Below are positions 18,671 through 28,213 of a stretch of 64,000 nucleotides of DNA, one piece after another (position 1 is the first letter of the stretch; the number at the start of each line of letters is the position of its first letter). The stretch is from assembly GCA_963815185.1 (NCBI GenBank), contig CAWFGC010000007.1:274088-338087 (forward strand), in the 5' to 3' direction. The translations under genes and the position numbers were made by a program. The notes beneath the pieces are model-generated. The model was given only the letters and a program-made list of their open reading frames with translations, was not told the origin of the DNA and did no database searches. The DNA comes from SHZL01 sp963815185 (GTDB lineage: Bacteria > Pseudomonadota > Gammaproteobacteria > Xanthomonadales > SZUA-36).

Positions 18671-18703
18671 GTCGAAGATTATATATTAATTGTAAGCTGT
18701 TGT

Positions 18704-19771
18704 TTACTCTAGCCCCATCTGCGCGCGATGCCGCAGCACGTGATCGATCAGAACCAGCGCAAGCATGGCTTCGACGATGGGCGTGGCGCGTATGCCCACG
18801 CAGGGGTCGTGCCGGCCCTTGCTGATCACCTCGACTTCATTGCCATCGACATCCAGGCCCTGGGCTGGCAATCGCAGGCTGGAAGTGGGTTTGAACGCAG
18901 TGCTGACCAGGATGTCCTGCCCGCTGGAGATTCCGCCGAGGATACCGCCCGCGTTGTTGCTGAGAAAACCCGTGCGCGTCATTTCATCGCGATGCACGGT
19001 TCCCGTTTGCTCGACGCTGGCAAAGCCGGCGCCGATTTCCACCCCTTTGGCCGCATTGATGCCCATCATCGCGCTGGCGATCTCAGCATCCAGTTTTCCA
19101 TACACGGGGGCTCCCAGTCCAACCGGGACATTGCGCGCCACTACGTTGACCCGCGCGCCCACCGAATCGCCGGATTTCCGCAAGCGGTCCATGAACTCCT
19201 CAAGCCGCGGGACACAGGCCGGATCCGGGCAGAAGAAGGGATTGTCGTCAATGGTATCCCAGTGCATGTTTGCATCCGTGCGTATCGGGCCCAACTGCGC
19301 CAGCCAGCCCTGGATTTCGACCCCCAGGTTCAAGCGCAGCCACTTACGCGCGATGGCGCCGGCGGCGACCCGCATCGCCGTTTCCCGCGCCGATGAGCGG
19401 CCACCGCCGCGATAGTCCCGGATACCGTACTTTTTCCAATAGGTGAAATCAGCATGGCCCGGACGCAACAGGCGCTTGATCTCCTCATAATCACGCGAAC
19501 GCGCGTCGGTGTTTTCGATCAACAGTCCAATCGCCGTGCCCGTGGTGCGGCCTTCGAACACGCCGGAGAGAATTTGCACATCATCCTTTTCATGCCGTTG
19601 TGAGGTGTGCCGCGAGCGGCCGGTCGCACGGCGATCGAGTTCCCGTTTGATTTCCGCCGGCTCGATTTCCAGCAGCGGTGGACAGCCATCGACGACGCAG
19701 CCGATGGCCGGGCCATGGCTTTCGCCAAAAGTCGTCACCCGGAACAGCTTTCCAAAAGTGTTATCTGACAT
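18704..19771 (-). CDS. aroC: Chorismate synthase
   Basis: About 355 residues. This FMN-dependent last step of the shikimate pathway has the signatures GESHGPAIGCVVDGCPP, RPGHADFTYWKKYGIRDYRGGGRSSARET and FKPTSSL. ATG 19771 is preferred to GTG 19777 because AGGA lies 8 nt upstream. It overlaps the end of prmB by 11 bp. Confidence 0.97.
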   Translation of the reverse strand: MSDNTFGKLFRVTTFGESHGPAIGCVVDGCPPLLEIEPAEIKRELDRRATGRSRHTSQRHEKDDVQILSGVFEGRTTGTAIGLLIENTDARSRDYEEIKRLLRPGHADFTYWKKYGIRDYRGGGRSSARETAMRVAAGAIARKWLRLNLGVEIQGWLAQLGPIRTDANMHWDTIDDNPFFCPDPACVPRLEEFMDRLRKSGDSVGARVNVVARNVPVGLGAPVYGKLDAEIASAMMGINAAKGVEIGAGFASVEQTGTVHRDEMTRTGFLSNNAGGILGGISSGQDILVSTAFKPTSSLRLPAQGLDVDGNEVEVISKGRHDPCVGIRATPIVEAMLALVLIDHVLRHRAQMGLE

Positions 19772-20675
19772 GCGCACGTTCCTCGATTACGTTGATGATG
19801 GCGGCGGAGGCTTGCAGCAGTTCCTGCCGGCTGAGCACGAACACCCCGGAGCCGCCGCTACTGAATTCCAGCCAGACAAATGGCACCGCCGGCAGTTGCG
19901 CCGCCAAAGCCTGTTCGCTTTCTCCCACCTCACAGACCAATAAGGCGCCGGCGTTCATGTGCCGAGGGGATTGCAGCATGATCTGCAGGCACGCGTCCAG
20001 GCCATCAGCGCCGGAAAGCAGGCCCAGCTCAGGCTCCGCCCGATACTCCGCGGGCAAATCCTGCAATGCCGCGCTCGACACATACGGCGGATTGGTCACG
20101 ATCAGGTCATACGACCTGCCGGTGAGACCGGCATACAAGTCCGACTGCAACAGCCTGACCCGCGATTCCACGCCGTGCCTGCGCACATTCCTGCGTGCCA
20201 CCTCCAGAGCCGAGGGGCTGATATCCGCCGCATCGACGGCGAGCCATGGCATGTGTACGGCCATCGCAACGGCAATGCAACCGCTGCCGGTGCACAAATC
20301 CAGCACGCTGTTCACCTCGGCAGCGTTCACCCAGGGCTGAAAATGCTCCTGAATCAATTCCGCAATCGGTGAACGCGGAACCAGCACAGTCGCATCGACC
20401 TCGAATTCAAGGCCGGCGAACCAGGCGCTGCCAAGCACGTAGGCCAGGGGTATGCCATTTTCGACACGAGCCGAGACATATTGCTGCACCCGGGTTTCCT
20501 GTTCCTGGCTCAGTGGCAGGTCCCAGTCCTCGAAACTCCCGTCGAGCGCGCCGCCGACAGCATGCAGAACCAGCCATACCGCTTCATCGCCCGCATTGTC
20601 CGTGCCGTGCCCATAGAACAGCCCGGCCGACTCCAGCCTGCCGCTGACGAGTTGTATGCATTGGCCGACATTCAC
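19761..20675 (-). CDS. prmB: Ribosomal protein L3 N5-glutamine methyltransferase
   Basis: 304 residues. It methylates a glutamine of ribosomal protein L3 with S-adenosylmethionine. SAM motif LDLCTGSGCIAVAM and the glutamine-methylase signature IVTNPPYVS are both visible, with an N-terminal helical domain. The prmB-aroC overlap is common in gammaproteobacteria and separates this protein from its paralogue PrmC, which sits beside prfA. Confidence 0.93.
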   Translation of the reverse strand: MNVGQCIQLVSGRLESAGLFYGHGTDNAGDEAVWLVLHAVGGALDGSFEDWDLPLSQEQETRVQQYVSARVENGIPLAYVLGSAWFAGLEFEVDATVLVPRSPIAELIQEHFQPWVNAAEVNSVLDLCTGSGCIAVAMAVHMPWLAVDAADISPSALEVARRNVRRHGVESRVRLLQSDLYAGLTGRSYDLIVTNPPYVSSAALQDLPAEYRAEPELGLLSGADGLDACLQIMLQSPRHMNAGALLVCEVGESEQALAAQLPAVPFVWLEFSSGGSGVFVLSRQELLQASAAIINVIEERAHVR

Positions 20676-20695
20676 AAATAGTATCCTGCTGACAC

Positions 20696-20724
20696 CTGTC
20701 AGTATGCGCCTGAGGCAGTATAAT
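20696..20724 (+). promoter_or_regulatory. Likely sigma70 promoter for the SCO-psd operon
   Basis: A perfect TATAAT (20719-20724) lies 17 bp after CTGTCA (20696-20701), 28 bp before the SCO start codon, in the 77-bp divergent gap to prmB. Confidence 0.55.
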
Positions 20725-20752
20725 CCAGCACTACTCTCTATGGCCCACTGGC

Positions 20753-21409
20753 ATGATACCCAAGCATCCCAAAGCGCGCGTCATATTGCTCACCGTCAGC
20801 CTGGGATTATTGAGCCTGGCGGCAGGGTTCAGCCTTTGGCGCATTCACGAGGCGCGAAAATGGAGTTCGCTGGAGTCTTTGATCCTGCTGCCCGAACCGC
20901 GCAGTCTCTCCGATTTCGCCCTCAGCGATCAGCACGGCAAGCCGTTCACGCTGGACGGATTCCGCGGTCACTGGTCATTGGTTTTTTTTGGCTACACATT
21001 CTGCCCGGATGTGTGCCCCAATACCCTGTTTCAGCTACAACAGGCGAGAAAACTGATGCTGCAGCAGGAAAGCGCCGCTGAGATACCGGTCATCTACTTC
21101 ATTTCGGTGGATCCCGAACGCGACACCACACAGAAGCTTTCAGACTACCTGAGCTATTTCGACCCGGAATTTGTCGGGCTGCGTGGAGCAGATCCGCAAT
21201 TGAAGGCACTGACCCTGCAGCTCGGCATCGCCTATTTCATCGAACCGCACGCAGAAGGCGCGGCCCAATATCAGGTCGATCACAGTGCATCCCTGTTGTT
21301 ACTGAACCCCGCAGCGCAGCTTGTCGGCGTGATACCGGCCCGCTACGATGCTTCCAGCATCGCCCATGATGTTATGACGGTTGTCAGCCAGGAGGGCAGC
21401 GCGCCGTGA
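20753..21409 (+). CDS. SCO1/SenC/PrrC family copper protein
   Basis: 218 residues with an N-terminal signal anchor (VILLTVSLGLLSLAAGFSLW) and a periplasmic thioredoxin fold. The copper-binding CxxxC is FCPDVCP (Cys84, Cys88), and the third ligand is the His of YQVDHSA. The family helps assemble the CuA centre of cytochrome c oxidase or acts in redox sensing. It overlaps psd in a GTGA arrangement, so the two are translated together. Confidence 0.92.
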   Translation: MIPKHPKARVILLTVSLGLLSLAAGFSLWRIHEARKWSSLESLILLPEPRSLSDFALSDQHGKPFTLDGFRGHWSLVFFGYTFCPDVCPNTLFQLQQARKLMLQQESAAEIPVIYFISVDPERDTTQKLSDYLSYFDPEFVGLRGADPQLKALTLQLGIAYFIEPHAEGAAQYQVDHSASLLLLNPAAQLVGVIPARYDASSIAHDVMTVVSQEGSAP

Positions 21410-22260
21410 GCATTATCGATTTCATCTTCAGCAGCATTCAGCGCCTGCTGCCGCACCACCTGTTATCACGCCTGGCGTATGGATTCATGCGCAGCCGAAT
21501 CAAGCCGCTCAAGAACCTGCAAATATGGATTTTCGGCTGGCTGGCCGGAGTGGACTGGACCGAGGCGCGCTCCCCGCATGCGGTCGACTACCCGGATTTC
21601 AATACGTTTTTCACCCGTGAACTGGCGCCGGGCACGCGGCCGCTGGATCCGGATCCGCAGGCCTTAGTCAGCCCCTGCGACGGGCGCATCAGTCAATGCG
21701 GACGTGTCACCAATGATCGGATATTGCAAGCCAAGGGTCACAGTTTTTCCCTGCGGGCCTTGTTGGCGCACGACCATGCGGCGCCGGAATTCACCAATGG
21801 CTTTTTCCACACCATCTATCTGGCGCCGCGTGACTATCATCGCGTGCATATGCCCATGGCGGGCACCTTACAGCGCATGATTCACGTTCCGGGGCGTTTG
21901 TTCAGCGTCGCCCCCTACACGGTGCGGCAGGTGCCCAACCTGTTCGCGCGCAATGAGCGCGTCATCAGCCTGTTTGAAACCTCGCACGGTCCGATGGCCG
22001 TTATTCTGGTGGGTGCCCTGATGGTTTCCAGCATGGAAACCGTCTGGGCCGGCGTCATCACGCCACCGCGCGTGCGGCGCGTGAGCACCGGCGACTGGTC
22101 ACGGCGTAATATCAGCTTGAATAAAGGCGAAGAGTTGGGCCGCTTCAACATGGGATCGACCGTAATCCTGCTGTTGCCGGCCGCCGCCGTGTCCTCCCTG
22201 GCTGAGTTCGGGCCCGATGACAACGTGCAAATGGGCCAAAAACTCGGCCGCCTACGTTAG
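21406..22260 (+). CDS. psd: Phosphatidylserine decarboxylase proenzyme
   Basis: 284 residues from a GTG start. It makes phosphatidylethanolamine at the inner membrane. The self-cleavage site that generates the pyruvoyl group is GST in RFNMGSTVILL (near residue 250). Earlier conserved segments are SPCDGRI and LAPRDYHRVHMP. Its TAG stop coincides with the start of the 22257-22440 repeat element. Confidence 0.96.
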   Translation: MSIIDFIFSSIQRLLPHHLLSRLAYGFMRSRIKPLKNLQIWIFGWLAGVDWTEARSPHAVDYPDFNTFFTRELAPGTRPLDPDPQALVSPCDGRISQCGRVTNDRILQAKGHSFSLRALLAHDHAAPEFTNGFFHTIYLAPRDYHRVHMPMAGTLQRMIHVPGRLFSVAPYTVRQVPNLFARNERVISLFETSHGPMAVILVGALMVSSMETVWAGVITPPRVRRVSTGDWSRRNISLNKGEELGRFNMGSTVILLLPAAAVSSLAEFGPDDNVQMGQKLGRLR

Positions 22261-22440
22261 CCTGCATGTTGCACCAGTTCTCGTGGCGAGACGAATCAGG
22301 GGTGCGTCATGGCTGACTTTCGCGACCGAGGAGCGCGCAGGCATAGTCGGCACTATGTCGAGCACTCTGACCGAGCGAAAGCCAGACAGGGCGTGCCCCT
22401 GGAGCGTCGCAGTAGAGGACTGGTGCAACATGCAGGCTAG
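22257..22440. mobile_element. MITE-like element with about 25-bp terminal inverted repeats
   Basis: TTAGCCTGCATGTTGCACCAG at the left end is matched by the complement of the last 25 bp (...CTGGTGCAACATGCAGGCTAG). The 130-bp interior contains a GGCATAGT...ACTATG inverted motif and GC-rich flanks, with no coding frame. Size, end structure, the central GGCATAGT and overlap with a neighbour's stop codon all echo the 8608-8782 element. Confidence 0.7.
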
Positions 22441-22441
22441 A

Positions 22442-24290
22442 TTATTTCCAGCCACAGTGGCGGCCGGCATTTTGCTGATCCAGCCATTGCTGCAGGGGGG
22501 CGAAATAGTCCAGCATCGCTGTGGCGTCCATTTGCGGGGTGCCGGTCAAGGCTTTCAGGGCTTCAGGCCAGGGCTTGCTCTTGCCCATTTCCAGCATCGC
22601 ATTCAGCCGCGCGCCGGCTGCCTTGCTGCCATAAAACGAACAACGGTGGATGGGGCCCTGGTTACCGGCGACTTCGCACAGGCGTACGGAAAAACTGGAA
22701 TTGCAGCACGTCGGCAAGAAAATACCGCGAATACGGATAATTGCCGGGGACATGAAACTTGGCCCCCGCATCGAAGGCATCGGGCGGGCGCACGTTGGGG
22801 GCCGACACGCCCTGGTACTGCTCCCGCAACTGCCACCATAAATCGTTATAGCCTTCCGGGCCAACTTCGCCGGCAAACACTTTCCAGCGCCACTGATCCA
22901 CCATCAGGGCAAAGGGCGCGTAGGCGACTTTTTCCAGCGCTTTCATCATCAGCAAACCGATATCGCCCGTTGCATCCGGCTCGGCATCCAGCAAGCCGAT
23001 TTGCACCAGGTACCTGGGAGTGGTTGACAGTGACAGTGTGTCGCCTACCGCTTCATGGAAGCCGTCATTGGCGCTGTCACGGTACAAATAGGACAGCCCT
23101 TTGTAGGCCCGCTGGTAATAATTGTGCCCCAATTCATGATGGATGGTGCGGAAGTCTACATCATTGATTGTGATACACATCTTGATGCGCAGGTCGTCCT
23201 TTTCATCGATATCCCAGGCCGAGGGGTGACACAGCACCTCCCGGTCCGCGGGCTTGACGAAAAGGGACCGCTGCCAAAACGTTTCCGGCAGCTCGGCAAA
23301 TCCGAGTGAACTGAAAAATGCTTCACCGGTTTTCACCATGCGAATCGGATCAAACCCCTTGTCTTGCAGGATCGCGGTCAGGTCATAGCCGCTGCCGCCG
23401 CTCTTTGGTGCGACGATGTCATAGATATTGACCCAGCTCTGGGCCCACATATTGCCCAGCAGATGAGCCGGAATAAGCCCGTCCGGCGGCACCAGATCGG
23501 TACCGTAAAACTCGCCCAGTTTGGCCCTGACGTAACAGTGAAGGGATTCGTACAAGGGCTGGATCTGCGCCCACACGCGGTCCAGTTCGACGGCAAAGGC
23601 CGCGGGGTCCATGTCGTAACCGGAGCGCCACATGGCTCCCAGGTCGTCGAAGCCCAGCTCTTTGGCGCCTTCGTTGGCCAACTCGACCTCACGCGAGTAC
23701 AGGCCTTTCATCGGCACTGCAATCTGGTGCCAGCCATTCCACATCTCCAGCAGCTCGGCCGGGTCGCGCGAATGCGCAAGAATCTCCTCCAGATCACCCA
23801 GCTCGAGGCAATCATTTTCTGCACGGCAATATTGCCCCGTGCCATACATGCTCGACAGCTTGGCGACGATTTCCGCCTGCTCCGCATTCTTGACCGGATC
23901 CAGCGGCGCGGGAATGGTGATGCCGGTGCGCAGCAGATGCAACTTCCGCGCGGTGTCCGCATCCAGTCCAGCCACATCGACATAGCGGGCAGCCTGGCTC
24001 GCCAGCTCGACCTGAGCCGCTACCAGAGACTCACTGGCCCTGGCACGCAGCAACTCGGTGTCATAGGTAATGAAATTGGCCTGCACCCAGGATTGGCGCT
24101 CCGAGTATTGCGCCAATTCCGCCAGGCGCTGCTCGGCCTGCGCCACGAAGGCCACCGCCTTATCTGCGCTTGGTGTGGCGGCGGGTTGCGGCGGCGCCCC
24201 ACCAGACTGACCCTGCGCACTGCAGGCCAGCGGCTGCCAGGCGATCAGCATCAAGGCAATCGTCAAAGTAAAAACACTGCGTGAATTCAT
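22442..24290 (-). CDS. M2 family peptidyl-dipeptidase (ACE-like), frameshifted near 22680
   Basis: Secreted zinc dipeptidyl carboxypeptidase of the angiotensin-converting-enzyme family. A lipoprotein-like signal (IALMLIAWQPLACSAQ) leads the mature domain. Zinc motif HELGH is in TIHHELGHNYYQRAYK, the third ligand Glu is in FHEAVGDTLSLS, and GTGQYC is upstream. After LQFQFF the frame shifts by one base; the rest of the domain (CEVAGNQGPIHRCSFYGSK to the stop at 22442) continues in the next frame. Because both sides are well conserved, a one-base sequencing error is likelier than decay. Expected intact length is about 615 residues. Confidence 0.88.
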
Positions 24291-24381
24291 CTCTGAACTC
24301 CAGGTCGATAGTACAGGTCGATCCCGGAAAGGCTAGCAGAACCCACCCCCTTTCTCCATTCAGCCAAGCCCAAGACGCGTA

Positions 24382-24387
24382 TATAAT
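24382..24387 (+). promoter_or_regulatory. Possible -10 element of the 24414 gene
   Basis: TATAAT, 27 bp before the start codon. No convincing -35 is visible, so this is weak support. Confidence 0.35.
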
Positions 24388-24413
24388 TTGGCCTCCTGAG
24401 GACACACACCACC

Positions 24414-25097
24414 ATGCTACGAATCATCCTGACCATCATCGTACTGCTCGCCAGCACCAGCGCAACTCCGGACGAGCAACAGCCGCCTGAAGCCGACCGC
24501 AGCACCAGCCTGGCGGAACTGGCCAGTGCAGCCGATGTGATCGTGGTGGCCCAGGTGCGCGATACCGATTACATCTACCAACGGGAGTTTCCGGTGGAGG
24601 GCAGTGCGTTTCTCAAGGTGCTGATCGCGTACAAGGCAGACAAGCCACTGGACATGATCGAAGTCTACGAAAAAGGCTTGCACGCCCATGAATGCTATTT
24701 CCAGGAGCCGGCGGAGTTGACCGTGGGCCGCCGCTACCTGCTGTTCCTGCAGCACGACGCCAGCCAGCCGGACCGCTACCGCGGCCTGCCCCAGGGCTGC
24801 AAGCTGGACATTCTGGTAGCCCGCGACAACCGCTACGTGTTGCGCTTGCCGGCAGATGGCATCCGCCTGTCGGATGCCCTGGCCGCGCGGGGCAAGGAGC
24901 TCGAGTTTGCCGACGCGAATGCCCTTGAAGACGAGGCCGCGCTGTCGCCGCAGCGACGTGACGCCCTGCTCAGCGCCGGCTGGATCAGGCCCAGTGGAGA
25001 GCGCTATGTCTATACCCACGGGGTCGAACTGCCGACCGTGCGCGAACTCATGGGTATAGACGGCATCTCCACCGCACTTTTGCAAAAAGGGGATTGA
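24414..25097 (+). CDS. Secreted protein of unknown function
   Basis: 227 residues with a signal peptide (MLRIILTIIVLLASTSA). The mature part reads SLAELASAADVIVVAQVRDTDYIY and later GRRYLLFLQHDA with HAHECYFQEPAELTVG, a beta-rich fold reminiscent of secreted domains that sense or bind metal, but I recognise no family. Two cysteines (in HECYF and QGCKLD) could form a disulphide. It stands alone between convergent ppnN and the divergent M2 peptidase. Confidence 0.7.
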   Translation: MLRIILTIIVLLASTSATPDEQQPPEADRSTSLAELASAADVIVVAQVRDTDYIYQREFPVEGSAFLKVLIAYKADKPLDMIEVYEKGLHAHECYFQEPAELTVGRRYLLFLQHDASQPDRYRGLPQGCKLDILVARDNRYVLRLPADGIRLSDALAARGKELEFADANALEDEAALSPQRRDALLSAGWIRPSGERYVYTHGVELPTVRELMGIDGISTALLQKGD

Positions 25098-25132
25098 CTG
25101 ACAGATGCCGCTACCGCGACCGTTTGGCGGCT

Positions 25133-26506
25133 TCAGGCGATGACCCGGTAGCAGGGCTTATAAACTTTTTCGCCCGGCAACTTCATGCGGTTGTCGCGGA
25201 CGAACGCGGCCAGCAGCGTATCCAGCGATTGCATCACCTCGCGCTCCCCGCAAATTTCGAAATGACCATGCTGGCGAACGGCCGCCAGGCCCTCGGTCTT
25301 GACATTCCCCGCCACAATGCCGGAAAACACGCGGCGCAGGTTTGCCGCCAGCTCGTGCAGCGGCAACGACCGGTCGACCTGCACATTGCGCATATTCTCA
25401 TGGGTCGGCTTGAAGGGAATCTGCAGTTGCTGGTCGACGGTGAGCAACCAGTTGAAGTAAAAGGCGTCGTTGTTGGCAATGCGGAACTTGCGCACGCCTT
25501 CCAGCCCCCGCGCCATTTTCTGCGCCACGCGGACCGGATCGCCAATGATGACCTCGTAACAGGCACTCGCCTGCTTGCCCAATGCCAACTGGATAAACTG
25601 ATCGATCTGGGCAAAATAGCCTGCGGAGGCCTTGGGACCGGTCATGATCAGCGGAAAAGGCAGGTCCTTGTTGGCTGGATTAAGTAAAACACTCAGCAGG
25701 TAGAGGATTTCTTCCGCCGTTCCCACTCCGCCCGGGAAGACGATGATGCCATGCCCCAGGCGAACGAACCCTTCCAGCCTCTTCTCGATGTCCGGCATTA
25801 CGATCAATTCGCTGACGATGGGATTGGGTGACTCCGCGGCAATGATGCCCGGCTCGGAGATGCCAATGTAGCGACGCGATGCAGCCCGCTGCTTGGCGTG
25901 CCCGATGGTCGCCCCTTTCATCGGTCCCTTCATCGCCCCCGGACCGCAACCGGTGATGATATTGAGCCGCCGCAAGCCCAACTGGTAGCCGCACTCCTTG
26001 GTGTAATCGTATTCCTCGCGGGTAATGGAATGACCGCCCCAGCACACCACCAGATCGGGATCGACCTGGGGAATCAGCGCACGGGCGTTGCGCAACAGCT
26101 CGAATACCGCATTGGTAATACCCCCTGACGACGCCAGATCATGGTGGGGATGCCCGCGGATTTCGCTGTCGAAATAGACCAGGTCGCGGATCACGGCCGA
26201 GATCAATTCACGAATGCCTTCGATGATGCGTCCATCGACGAATGCCGAGGCCGGTGCATTGGTCAATTGCAGCCGCAGCCCGCGGTTGACCTGCTGCACT
26301 TCGATGGAAAAGTCCTGGTACTCCTTTAGCAGCGCCTCGGCGTCATCGCCCTGATTGCCGCTGTTCAGCACCGCGAGCGCGCAGCGGTGCAGCAGGCCCG
26401 ACAAGTCGCCCCGGCTGACGTCATGCAAACGCTCCACTTCCTGACGGCTCAGGGTATTGAGCATGCCCGCCGGGTACAAGCGTGTGGAAACGGAATCCGC
26501 TGGCAA
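25133..26506 (-). CDS. ppnN: LOG-family nucleotide 5'-monophosphate nucleosidase (PpnN/YgdH type)
   Basis: 457 residues. The lysine-decarboxylase-like (LOG) Rossmann core shows GCGPGAMKGPMKGA and the nucleotide-binding PGGVGTAEEI. Long N- and C-terminal flanks distinguish PpnN from short LOG proteins. PpnN cleaves purine nucleoside monophosphates and is stimulated by (p)ppGpp in E. coli. The start is a TTG at 26506 with a strong AGGAGA seven bases upstream; the first ATG (26464) would lose conserved residues. Confidence 0.92.
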   Translation of the reverse strand: MPADSVSTRLYPAGMLNTLSRQEVERLHDVSRGDLSGLLHRCALAVLNSGNQGDDAEALLKEYQDFSIEVQQVNRGLRLQLTNAPASAFVDGRIIEGIRELISAVIRDLVYFDSEIRGHPHHDLASSGGITNAVFELLRNARALIPQVDPDLVVCWGGHSITREEYDYTKECGYQLGLRRLNIITGCGPGAMKGPMKGATIGHAKQRAASRRYIGISEPGIIAAESPNPIVSELIVMPDIEKRLEGFVRLGHGIIVFPGGVGTAEEILYLLSVLLNPANKDLPFPLIMTGPKASAGYFAQIDQFIQLALGKQASACYEVIIGDPVRVAQKMARGLEGVRKFRIANNDAFYFNWLLTVDQQLQIPFKPTHENMRNVQVDRSLPLHELAANLRRVFSGIVAGNVKTEGLAAVRQHGHFEICGEREVMQSLDTLLAAFVRDNRMKLPGEKVYKPCYRVIA

Positions 26507-26665
26507 GTTTGATCTCCTGAGGGCAGAGCGCTATAGCTTAACGTAAACGCGCCAAACCATCATCCCAACCCCATCTTGGCTTCATCCCCATCAGTAACCT
26601 TCCATTGCACCGGGGCCTTCTATAGAATAAGCGCCCTTGCCCGGTGCGCTGACCGGGCATATCGT

Positions 26666-26742
26666 CGGGGTGTAGCTCAGACTGGTAGAGCACTGCCTTC
26701 GGGAGGCAGGGGCCGGAGGTTCAAATCCTCTCACCCCGACCA
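26666..26742 (+). tRNA. tRNA-Pro(CGG)
   Basis: Full cloverleaf: acceptor CGGGGTG/CACCCCG, anticodon stem CTGCC/GGCAG with loop TTCGGGA (anticodon CGG), T loop TTCAAAT and encoded CCA. It closely resembles E. coli tRNA-Pro. Confidence 0.96.
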
Positions 26743-26946
26743 AATGTAGCAAGACCAATTTCCGCGGTTGATTTAAACGAAAGTTGAGAGGATTTGAACC
26801 GAGGAGGCGGGTACAAGAAGCACTGCCTGTGGGAATGTCGCTGATGAGTGAAGCCGCCTTGCCACGAAGTGGCGAGCAGGGAAGCGAAGAAGCGACAGCA
26901 CCCTGTCATACAAAGCTTTGGCATCGAGCCCCTCTCACCCCGACCA
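26743..26946 (+). repeat. tRNA-Pro 3'-end duplication downstream of the gene
   Basis: The last 16 nt of the tRNA (CCTCTCACCCCGACCA, 26727-26742) recur exactly at 26931-26946. An inverted copy of the T-arm (GAGAGGATTTGAACC) lies near 26785. The 188 bp between contains GC-rich hairpins (GCCACGAAGTGGC) and no credible gene. It may be an att-site remnant or an rtT-like transcribed repeat. Confidence 0.65.
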
Positions 26947-26954
26947 GTTGTGGA

Positions 26955-26980
26955 AAAGCGGCCCTTGTGGCCGTTTTTTT
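26955..26980 (+). terminator. Rho-independent terminator of the tRNA-Pro transcript
   Basis: CGGCC-cttgt-GGCCG followed by seven T. It lies just after the second copy of the tRNA end, so a primary transcript would include the whole 26743-26946 region. Confidence 0.8.
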
Positions 26981-27139
26981 ACATGACTTAAAGAACATAA
27001 TTCCTAAAAAGAGCTCGCTGCCCCTGAATTAGGCAGAACGATGTTCCCCGAACCAGAAGTACCCCCTCACTTCCCCATTCATGTAACAATCACATCCTGT
27101 CCCCCAAACGAAAGGCTTCCAGCCTAAATCGCGAAAATC

Positions 27140-28133
27140 ATGCCCAGCATCGACACGAGCCCATCCATCCAGTACGAATACGACACGCACCCGGAGATTG
27201 GGGAGTCCGTTGAAATACTGCCCGCTGTGCGCTGGTTGCGCATGCCGCTGCCCTTCACTTTGGGACATATCAACCTGTGGCTGCTGAAAGATTCCGGTAG
27301 CTGGACCATCGTTGACACCGGCCTATACACGCAAGACCACGCGTGACTTGTGGGTCAATGTGCTGGCAGAGCAACTTCACGGCGAGCCGATCAGCCGCAC
27401 CCTGGTCACGCATCTGCATCCCGATCACGCCGGCTGTGCCGGCTGGCTGGAACAGAGGTGCAAAGCCCCGCTGTGGATGAGCCGTGAGGAATACCTGCTG
27501 TGCCGCACCCTGGTGGCGGACACCGGCAGACCTGCCCCGCCCGAAGGCATCGAGTTTTACGCGGCCGCCGGATTTCCCGAAACCGCTCTGGAGCGCTATC
27601 AACAACTGTTTGGCTCATTTGGCCAATACGTGGCGCCGCTGCCGCAGTCCTATCATCGTCTGAAAGACGGCATGCAGGTTTCCATCGGCGACCATGCGTG
27701 GCAGGTTATTATCGGCCGCGGCCACTCGGTGGAACATGCCTGCCTTTACTGCGAAGAACTGAATGCGCTGATTTCCGGCGACCAGATTCTGCCGACCATC
27801 TCCTCCAATGTCAGCGTCTATCCAACCGAACCCTTTGCCAACCCGCTCGGCGACTGGCTGGATTCGCTGAACATGCTGAAGCGGCGGCTGCCGGACGATG
27901 TGCTGGTGTTGCCGGCCCACGGCAAACCGTTTCGCGGCGCGCAGATACGGCTGGACCAACTCATTGCAGAACACCAGGAGGGCCTGGACAAGCTGCGTGC
28001 GCTATGCCTGCAGCCGGTGCGAGCCATCGATACCTTCTCCGCGCTGTTCAAGAGCAAAATCACCGAAAGCAACCTGATCATGGCCACCGGCGAAGCCATC
28101 GCCCATCTGAACTATCTGTACGAGACGAGGTGA
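27140..28133 (+). CDS. Metallo-beta-lactamase-fold hydrolase, frameshifted near 27330
   Basis: About 330 residues if intact. The N-terminal part (PLPFTLGHINLWLLKDSGSWTIVDTGLYT) ends in one frame, and the next frame resumes with TTRDLWVNVLAEQ. The zinc motif HLHPDHAG, GRGHSVEHACLY and SGDQILPTISSNV are the metal-binding blocks of glyoxalase-II-like enzymes. The C-terminus VLPAHGKPFRGAQIR fits the MBL family with an added winged-helix-like tail. The substrate is not predictable. The shift in a conserved region suggests a sequencing indel. Confidence 0.85.
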
Positions 28134-28213
28134 GTTGCGCCGCTGGCTGGATGACAACGGTACGCGTTGGTATCAAGCGGGAGCCTGCTGAGACGATGCC
28201 CGGCGCTGCAGGC

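Noticed and set aside
26743..26946. Prophage or integrative element at tRNA-Pro
   Set aside because: The interval between the repeated ends is only 188 bp, with no integrase or other gene, so at most a remnant.
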